In this document: positions 57,511 to 64,000 of the stretch, in pieces
Numbering within the stretch: the first letter of the stretch is position 1
Layout: every line of letters begins with the position of its first letter
Assembly: GCF_005048205.1 (NCBI RefSeq)
Contig: NZ_SUMF01000001.1
Span: 248,001-312,000, forward strand
Source of the DNA: Chitiniphilus eburneus
Lineage (GTDB): Bacteria > Pseudomonadota > Gammaproteobacteria > Burkholderiales > Chitinibacteraceae
Reading direction: 5' to 3'
Length of the DNA: 64,000 bases
Translations under genes and position numbers: made by a program
The notes under the pieces: generated by a model
Databases searched by the model: none
Told to the model about the DNA's origin: nothing
What the model saw: the letters and a program-made list of their open reading frames with translations, nothing else

Positions 57511-59470
57511 CGGTGTGCTCCGCGCTGGGCTGCTCGGCGACGGAGGCGGCCTGCGCCGCCGGTGCTTCCGGCAACTTGCCAAGCAGATAGTAGTCGAGGG
57601 TCTTGCGCGCGATGGGCGCGGCGGCCGCGGCGCCGAAGCCACCGTTTTCCACGATCACCGCCAGTGCGATGCGAGGCTTGTCCACCGGCGCGAAGGCGAT
57701 GAACCAGGAGTGGTCGCGCAACCGTTCGTGGACATTGCGCGCGTTGTACTTGCCGCCCTTGAGCGAGAACACCTGCGCGGTGCCGGTCTTGCCGCCGGCG
57801 ACATAGCCGGCGTTGCGAAAGGCATTGGCGCCGGTGCCGTTGGTGATGACGCTGGCCAGGCCACGGATCACCCGCTCGGAGTTCTCGCGCTTCCACGGCA
57901 GCGTGCGCTCCGGGCTGGGCTCCACCAACGTGGTTTCGCCAGTATTGGGATCGACGATGCGATTGACCACGTGTGGCCGGTAGGCAACGCCGTGATTGAC
58001 CAGCGTGGCGGTGGCGTGCGCCATCTGTAGCGGCGTATAGCTGTTGTAGCCCTGGCCGATACCGATCGACACCGTCTCGCCGGCATACCATTTCTGCTGC
58101 GCCGGGTTCTTGAAGCGCTTGCGCTTCCAGTCCGCGCTGGGCAGCACGCCCGGACGCTCGCCCGGCAGGTCGATGCCGGTACGCTGACCGAAATCCAGCC
58201 CGCTCATGAAGGTGGCGATATAGTCGATGCCCATCTGCACCGCGAGCTGGTAATAGTAAGTATCACTCGACACGGTGAGCGAGCGGTCGAAAGTCATGCT
58301 GCCATAGCCACCTGCCTTGGAGTCGCGAAAGCGGTGGCCGCCGAAAATGAAATACCCCGGATCGGCAATGGTCTGGTGCACCAGCGGGAAATTGCCCTCC
58401 AGCGCGGCCATCGCCATGAACGGCTTGAAGGTGGAGCCGGGCGGATACTCGCCGCGCAGTGCGCGATTGAGCAGTGGTTTGTCCGGGCTTTCGTTCAATT
58501 CCTTCCAGGTCTGCGGATCAATGCCGTCCACGAACAGGTTGGGGTCGAACCCCGGCTGCGACACGAAGGCCAGCACGCCGCCGGTGGCCGGCTCGATGGC
58601 GACCAGCGCGCCACGCCGTCCTGCCATCAACTGCTCGGCCACCTCCTGCAACTTGATGTCCACCGACAATTGCAGATCGTGCCCCGGGCGCGGCGGCACC
58701 CGCCGCAGCGTGCGCACCGCGCGGCCATTGGCGTCGATCTCGACCTCCTCGAAACCGGTGGTACCGTGCAGGTAACGCTCGTAGCTGGATTCGATGCCGA
58801 TCTTGCCGATATGCTCGCTGCCCCGGTAGTTGGCCAGCATGCCCTCTTCTTCCAGATCGGCCAGGTCGCGGTCGTTGATGCGGCCGATGTAGCCGATCAG
58901 GTGCGACGCAATCTCGCCGTGCGGATAATGGCGAAACAGCCGCGCCTTGATCTCGACGCCGGGAAAGCGATAGCTGTTGGCGGCAAAGCGCGCCACCTCC
59001 TCATCGGTGAGCCGCGTCTTGATCGGCAGCGATTCGAAATCCTTGCTTTCGTCCTGGAGCTTCTTGAAGCGCCGCCGATCCTTGGGCGTGATCTCGACCA
59101 GCGCATTGAGCGCGGCGATGGTGGCTTCCAGGTTGTCGATGCGCGACGGCGTGATTTCCAGCGTATACGCGGAAAAATTGTGCGCCAGGATCACGCCATT
59201 GCGGTCGCGGATGATGCCGCGCGACGGCGGCACCGGCACCAGCGAGATGCGGTTGGCCTCGGCCAGCGTCATGTATTTATCGTGCTGGATGCCCTGCAAC
59301 CAGAAGAACCGCGCCAGCAACACGCCGAACAGCAGCAGCACGAACACCGCCGCCGCCAGCAGGCGCAGCTCATAGGCGCCGCGCACCTCGCGGTCGTTCT
59401 TCAGCTCGTTACTGCTGTTGCGCCGTGTTTTGCCCCGCGACGAGGCACCGAACATGGGGCGGTGTTTCAT
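57503..59470 (-). CDS. mrdA: Penicillin-binding protein 2
   Basis: A 655-residue class B PBP, the transpeptidase of the elongation complex. A cytoplasmic tail and one membrane anchor (about residues 38-58) precede the pedestal domain with PPSRGIIRDRNGVILA. The transpeptidase motifs are intact: active-site Ser346 in PPGSTFKPF, SSDTYYYQL as the SxN-equivalent motif, and GGKTGTAQV. The long insertion RLTDEEVARFAAN with KDRRRFKKLQDE is typical of PBP2. ATG 59470 overlaps the mreD stop by four bases, so mreD, mrdA and mrdB form one coupled unit. Confidence 0.95.
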   Translation of the reverse strand: MKHRPMFGASSRGKTRRNSSNELKNDREVRGAYELRLLAAAVFVLLLFGVLLARFFWLQGIQHDKYMTLAEANRISLVPVPPSRGIIRDRNGVILAHNFSAYTLEITPSRIDNLEATIAALNALVEITPKDRRRFKKLQDESKDFESLPIKTRLTDEEVARFAANSYRFPGVEIKARLFRHYPHGEIASHLIGYIGRINDRDLADLEEEGMLANYRGSEHIGKIGIESSYERYLHGTTGFEEVEIDANGRAVRTLRRVPPRPGHDLQLSVDIKLQEVAEQLMAGRRGALVAIEPATGGVLAFVSQPGFDPNLFVDGIDPQTWKELNESPDKPLLNRALRGEYPPGSTFKPFMAMAALEGNFPLVHQTIADPGYFIFGGHRFRDSKAGGYGSMTFDRSLTVSSDTYYYQLAVQMGIDYIATFMSGLDFGQRTGIDLPGERPGVLPSADWKRKRFKNPAQQKWYAGETVSIGIGQGYNSYTPLQMAHATATLVNHGVAYRPHVVNRIVDPNTGETTLVEPSPERTLPWKRENSERVIRGLASVITNGTGANAFRNAGYVAGGKTGTAQVFSLKGGKYNARNVHERLRDHSWFIAFAPVDKPRIALAVIVENGGFGAAAAAPIARKTLDYYLLGKLPEAPAAQAASVAEQPSAEHTGD

Positions 59471-59973
59471 AACGAATCGGGCACGTTCTTACGCTGGTGC
59501 ACCAGCAACAGGTTGGAAATCGGCACCCACAGGAAGGCCGAGAGGAACGGTCCGACGAAGTAGCTGATGCCCACCATGTCCGCGCCGGTGGTCAGCCGCA
59601 ACACCGCCATGATCACCTGTGCCAGCAGCAGCAGCCCCAGCATCGCCAGCGCCTGTTGCCAGAACGGGAAGATATTGATCTGGCGAGAGCGCGACAGCAC
59701 CAGATATACGATCACCGAATACGCCAGCGTGTGCTGGCCCAGCATGTTGCCGTCGGCCACGTCCATGGCCAGGCCGAACACGAAGGCCCAGCCCACGCCG
59801 ACACGGCGCGGCTGGTTGAGCGTCCAGTACAGCAGCATCAGCGCAACGAAATCGGGTGCGAAATGACTGCCGATCAGTTGCCACGGCAGCAGGTTGAGCA
59901 GCAGCGCGCCGATCAGGGTCAGGAAAATCAGGCTCGGGCGTACCGGGCGCGGCAGATGGCTGGAAACGGGCAT
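59467..59973 (-). CDS. mreD: Rod shape-determining protein MreD
   Basis: A 168-residue inner-membrane protein with about five hydrophobic helices. MreD links MreC to the RodA-PBP2 complex. The motifs PDFVALMLLYWTLNQPRRVGVGWAF and GLAMDVADGNMLGQHTLAYSVI are characteristic. Its ATG overlaps the mreC stop by one base (TGATG), and its stop overlaps the mrdA start. The N-terminal tail MPVSSHLPRPVRPS is polar and cytoplasmic. Length is normal. Confidence 0.94.
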   Translation of the reverse strand: MPVSSHLPRPVRPSLIFLTLIGALLLNLLPWQLIGSHFAPDFVALMLLYWTLNQPRRVGVGWAFVFGLAMDVADGNMLGQHTLAYSVIVYLVLSRSRQINIFPFWQQALAMLGLLLLAQVIMAVLRLTTGADMVGISYFVGPFLSAFLWVPISNLLLVHQRKNVPDSL

Positions 59974-60857
59974 CAGGCACCTTTGGCGGCGGCGGGTCCC
60001 GATGCGGCCGGGTAAGGCGGCGGCGCGGGAGGATTGTCGAGGATCAGCAGAAAGCGATGGCTGTCGATACCGGCCACCGGCCGGCTCTGGATGCGCGGAA
60101 ACGGCGAGCCGCTGGGGCGCTCGATCCGGGTGATCGTCGCCACCGGCAGGCCCGGTGCGTACAGACCGTCCAGCCCGGAAGTGACCAGCAGGTCGCCTTC
60201 CTTGATATCGGCGTTGGGCGGCAGGTAGCGCACCTCCAGCGGCTGGCCCGCGCCCATGCCGTAGACCACCGTGCGCAGGCGACTGCGCTGCACCATCACC
60301 GGCACCGCGTGGTTGCGATCGGTGATCAGCCGCACCTCGGACGTCATCGGCTGCACGCGCACCACCTGTCCGACCACGCCCTCGGTATCGACCACGATTT
60401 TGCCCGGCGTGATACCGCCGTTCTCGCCCAGGTCGACGATCAGCTTGGCGGAAAACGGATCGCGCCCGCTGTAGAGGATTTCGGTCAGCCGGCTGCTCTG
60501 CGCGCGTTGCGACTGGCTCAGCGCCAGGCCACGCAACTGTTCGTTCTCGGCGGTCAGCGCATCGACACGCATCGCCTTGGCGCGCGCCACCAGGATCTGG
60601 TCGTTCAGCTTGCGGTGTTCGGCGATCAGCACTGCCTGCCGGGTAAAGAAATCGCGCGCCTCATGCAGCGCGGCGAAGGGCGCGGTCGCCAGCCACTGCA
60701 ACGGATACAGCACGAACGACACCTGCTCGCGCACCCGGCCCAGCACCTGGTAATGGACATCGCCCACCATCAGGGCGACGGAGAGCGTCGAAAAGATCAA
60801 AAGCCGCGTCAGCGGCTTCGGACCTTGCTTGAAGAAGGCGGGTTGAGTGGCTTGCAT
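59973..60857 (-). CDS. mreC: Rod shape-determining protein MreC
   Basis: A 294-residue protein with one N-terminal membrane helix (about 18-36), a coiled coil (about 65-115, with LNDQILVARAKAMRVDALTAENEQLRG) and a periplasmic double beta-barrel domain (120-275) containing SAKLIVDLGENGGITPGKIV and GDLLVTSGLDGLYAPGLPVA. It ends in a proline-rich tail. MreC scaffolds the elongation machinery and activates PBP2. ATG 60857 is chosen; the frame is open to 60965 across the mreB-mreC gap, where no similarity is expected. The 79-bp gap to mreB shows no clear terminator. Confidence 0.94.
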   Translation of the reverse strand: MQATQPAFFKQGPKPLTRLLIFSTLSVALMVGDVHYQVLGRVREQVSFVLYPLQWLATAPFAALHEARDFFTRQAVLIAEHRKLNDQILVARAKAMRVDALTAENEQLRGLALSQSQRAQSSRLTEILYSGRDPFSAKLIVDLGENGGITPGKIVVDTEGVVGQVVRVQPMTSEVRLITDRNHAVPVMVQRSRLRTVVYGMGAGQPLEVRYLPPNADIKEGDLLVTSGLDGLYAPGLPVATITRIERPSGSPFPRIQSRPVAGIDSHRFLLILDNPPAPPPYPAASGPAAAKGA

Positions 60858-60936
60858 GAACGATCGATGGGCCAGGAGTCGGGCACGGGGGCGAACAGCG
60901 CCCCCTCTGGGTTGAGCCGCTGGACTGAACCCGCGT

Positions 60937-62163
<1,227 letters not shown>

Positions 62164-62235
62164 TCAGGTTGGGGCATGGTTTACACTGCCCCGCAGGCCC
62201 CTCCGGCGCGCCCCGAAGCAGCAAGGAAACCCTCT

Positions 62236-62523
62236 ATGTCGCTGTCCCACGACGACGTCAAACGCATCGCCAAATTGTCCCGCATCGCCGTCACCGACGA
62301 CGAACTGACCGCGGCCCAGACCCAGCTCAACCGCATCTTCGGCCTGATCGAAGAAATGCGCGCGGTGGACACCACCGGCATCGAACCGATGTCGCACGCC
62401 CAGGACGTGATCCTGCGCCTGCGCGACGACGAAGCCACCGCCCCCAATCGCCGCGAGGCCTTCCAGTCCGTGGCTCCCGCCGTCGAAGACGGCCTCTATC
62501 TCGTGCCCAAGGTGATCGAATGA
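62236..62523 (+). CDS. gatC: Glutamyl-tRNA(Gln) amidotransferase subunit C
   Basis: A 95-residue GatC, the small stabilising subunit of the GatCAB amidotransferase, which converts misacylated Glu-tRNA(Gln) and/or Asp-tRNA(Asn) to the amide form. The family sequence [31 protein letters not shown] and the C-terminal [20 protein letters not shown] are present. AAGGAA lies about ten bases before ATG 62236. Its stop overlaps the start of gmhA (ATGA), an unusual neighbour, with gatA following. Confidence 0.94.
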   Translation: MSLSHDDVKRIAKLSRIAVTDDELTAAQTQLNRIFGLIEEMRAVDTTGIEPMSHAQDVILRLRDDEATAPNRREAFQSVAPAVEDGLYLVPKVIE

Positions 62524-63110
62524 GCCTATCCGCCATCCGCCAGCATTTCGATGAAGCCGCCGCCGTGCTGGAGCGCGTGCGGGGCGACGATGCCTTCCTC
62601 GCCGCCGTGGACGCCGCGGCCGCCGTGCTCGTCCACGCCTTTCAGCACCAGCGCAAGGTGATCTCCTGTGGCAATGGCGGCTCACATTGCGACGCCATGC
62701 ACTTCGCCGAGGAGCTTTCCGGCCGCTATCGCGGCGATCGCCCCGCCATGCCGGCAATGGCGGTCTCGGACCCGACCCACATCACCTGCGTCGGCAATGA
62801 TTACGGCTTCAACGAAATCTTCGCCCGCCAGGTGTGTGCGTTCGGCCAGGCCGGCGACGTGCTGGTCGGCATCACCACCAGCGGCAATTCGGCCAACGTG
62901 ATCCGCGCGGTCGAAGAGGCACGCAAGCGCGACATGCAGGTGATCCTGCTGATGGGCAAGGACGGCGGCAAACTCAAGGGCGCGGCCGATGTCGAAATCA
63001 TCGTGCCGCACTTCGGCTATGCCGACCGCATCCAGGAAATCCACATCAAGGTCATCCACACGCTGATCGACCTGGTCGAACGCGGCATGGGCTATGTCGA
63101 CCAGGAATGA
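62520..63110 (+). CDS. gmhA: Sedoheptulose 7-phosphate isomerase
   Basis: A 196-residue SIS-domain isomerase that makes D-glycero-D-manno-heptose 7-phosphate, the first step to the heptose of the lipopolysaccharide core. The family sequences [46 protein letters not shown] and the C-terminal [18 protein letters not shown] are nearly those of E. coli GmhA. ATG 62520 overlaps the gatC stop by four bases. Lying between gatC and gatA, it joins tRNA amidation and LPS synthesis in one transcript; the usual order is gatCAB without it. Confidence 0.94.
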   Translation: MSLSAIRQHFDEAAAVLERVRGDDAFLAAVDAAAAVLVHAFQHQRKVISCGNGGSHCDAMHFAEELSGRYRGDRPAMPAMAVSDPTHITCVGNDYGFNEIFARQVCAFGQAGDVLVGITTSGNSANVIRAVEEARKRDMQVILLMGKDGGKLKGAADVEIIVPHFGYADRIQEIHIKVIHTLIDLVERGMGYVDQE

Positions 63111-63123
63111 CGCACATCACACT

Positions 63124-64000
63124 ATGATCGAATCCTCCCTCAAGCAATTGTCCGCCGCGCTGGCCGCGCGGCAGGTATCGGCCGTGGAACTGGCCGGTGA
63201 ATTCCTCCAGCGCGCCAGGCAGCACAACGGCGAACTCAACGCCTTCATCACACTGGATGAACAGAAGACGCTGGCCGAGGCACACGACGCCGACGTGCGC
63301 CGCGCCGACGGCACCGCCGGTCCGCTGACCGGCATCCCCGTCGCGCACAAGGACATCTTCTGCCAGGAAGGGTGGCTGACCACCTGCGGCTCGAAGATGC
63401 TGGGCAACTTCGTCTCGCCATATTCCGCGCATGTGATCGAACAGTGCCGCGCCGCCGGCCTCGTCACGCTGGGCCGCACCAATATGGACGAGTTCGCCAT
63501 GGGCTCGTCCAACGAGAACAGCTTCTTCGGCCCGGTGAAAAATCCGTGGGACAAACAAGCCGTGCCCGGTGGCAGTTCGGGCGGCTCGGCCGTCGCCGTC
63601 GCCGCGCGCCTGGCCCCCATCGCCACCGGCACCGACACCGGCGGCTCGATCCGCCAACCCGCCGCGTTCTGCGGCGTCACCGGCATCAAGCCCACCTATG
63701 GCGTGGTCAGCCGTTTCGGCATGATCGCCTATGCCAGTTCGCTCGATCAGGGCGGCCCGTTCGGCAAGAGCGCCGAGGATTGCGCGCTGCTGCTGAACGT
63801 GATGGCCGGCTTCGACACGCGCGACGCCACCAGCCTGCAACGCGAGCGCGAGGATTACACCCGTGACCTGGAGCGCCCGCTGGCCGGCCTGCGTGTCGGC
63901 CTGCCGCGTGAGTATTTCGCCGACGGCCTGGCCAGCGACGTGGCCGCCGCCATCGACGCCGCCATCGCCGAATACAAAAAGCTGGGCGCGCAGATCGTCG
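63124..64000 (+). CDS. gatA: Glutamyl-tRNA(Gln) amidotransferase subunit A (partial)
   Basis: The first 292 residues of GatA, cut by the window end. It is an amidase-signature protein that releases ammonia from glutamine for GatB. The catalytic triad is intact: Lys76 in IPVAHKDIF, the cis-Ser151 in [15 protein letters not shown] and the nucleophile Ser175 in [15 protein letters not shown]. It begins 13 bp after gmhA. An AGGA lies 17 bases upstream of the ATG, rather far, so translation may depend on coupling. gatB is expected next, outside the window. Confidence 0.95.
   Translation, partial: MIESSLKQLSAALAARQVSAVELAGEFLQRARQHNGELNAFITLDEQKTLAEAHDADVRRADGTAGPLTGIPVAHKDIFCQEGWLTTCGSKMLGNFVSPYSAHVIEQCRAAGLVTLGRTNMDEFAMGSSNENSFFGPVKNPWDKQAVPGGSSGGSAVAVAARLAPIATGTDTGGSIRQPAAFCGVTGIKPTYGVVSRFGMIAYASSLDQGGPFGKSAEDCALLLNVMAGFDTRDATSLQREREDYTRDLERPLAGLRVGLPREYFADGLASDVAAAIDAAIAEYKKLGAQIV

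Overview
This 64 kb window is dense chromosomal sequence of about 63-65% GC. It contains no tRNA, rRNA, CRISPR array, prophage or intact transposase that I can see. Gene families and order point to a betaproteobacterium of the order Neisseriales (Chromobacteriaceae or Chitinibacteraceae-like). The strongest pointers are the cluster LysM protein / dprA / smg / topA facing def-fmt-rsmB-DUF4390-ntrY-ntrX-trkA, a complete mreBCD-mrdA-mrdB-rlpA shape cluster, and gatC read away from mreB. This placement is inferred from recognised proteins, not from a search.

Layout. 0-4.5 kb: the end of rsmA/ksgA, then a glutamate/aspartate ABC transporter with two ATPase genes (gltL1-gltI-gltJ-gltK-gltL2). 4.5-7.8 kb: a small membrane protein with a degenerate GGDEF domain, convergent with a GAF-PAS-GGDEF-EAL protein. 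8-13.2 kb, minus strand: topA, smg, dprA and a LysM secreted protein. 13.3-24.2 kb, plus strand: def, fmt, rsmB, a DUF4390 gene, the NtrY/NtrX two-component pair, and the potassium uptake genes trkA and trkH, which are separated by a tandem-repeat block. 24.2-32 kb: a MITE-like element, a LysE-type exporter, a chemoreceptor, a diguanylate cyclase, mpl, an unrecognised 416-residue protein, and murB. 32-44.6 kb: two complete but clearly different glutamate synthases (gltB-gltD twice), both on the minus strand. 44.9-52 kb: a VOC-fold protein and a WYL regulator, a lipoprotein facing a caspase-like C13 peptidase lipoprotein, hemF, a PCuAC copper chaperone with a DUF2946-like protein, and a phospholipase D-type lipoprotein. 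52-62 kb, minus strand: a Cache-PAS-PAS-GGDEF-EAL protein, then rlpA, mrdB (rodA), mrdA (PBP2), mreD, mreC and mreB. 62.2-64 kb, plus strand: gatC, gmhA and the start of gatA.

How the genes work together. Glutamate is a theme: an importer, two ammonia-assimilating synthases with NtrC-like dyads upstream, the NtrYX sensor pair and the GatCAB transamidation genes. A second theme is the envelope: murB, mpl, rlpA, the rod complex, LysM and gmhA. A third is cyclic-di-GMP, with one degenerate and three apparently intact GGDEF proteins.

The most interesting items are these: a 266-bp element with 18-bp perfect terminal inverted repeats, TA flanks and two internal hairpins, ending 12 bp before a start codon; an NtrX whose AAA+ domain has lost the Walker A lysine, the GAFTGA loop and the Walker B acidic pair; paired NtrC-like dyads spaced exactly 31 bp apart; an orphan effector-like protein; and gmhA translationally coupled inside the gat operon. 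I found no clear multi-gene system that looks wholly undescribed.
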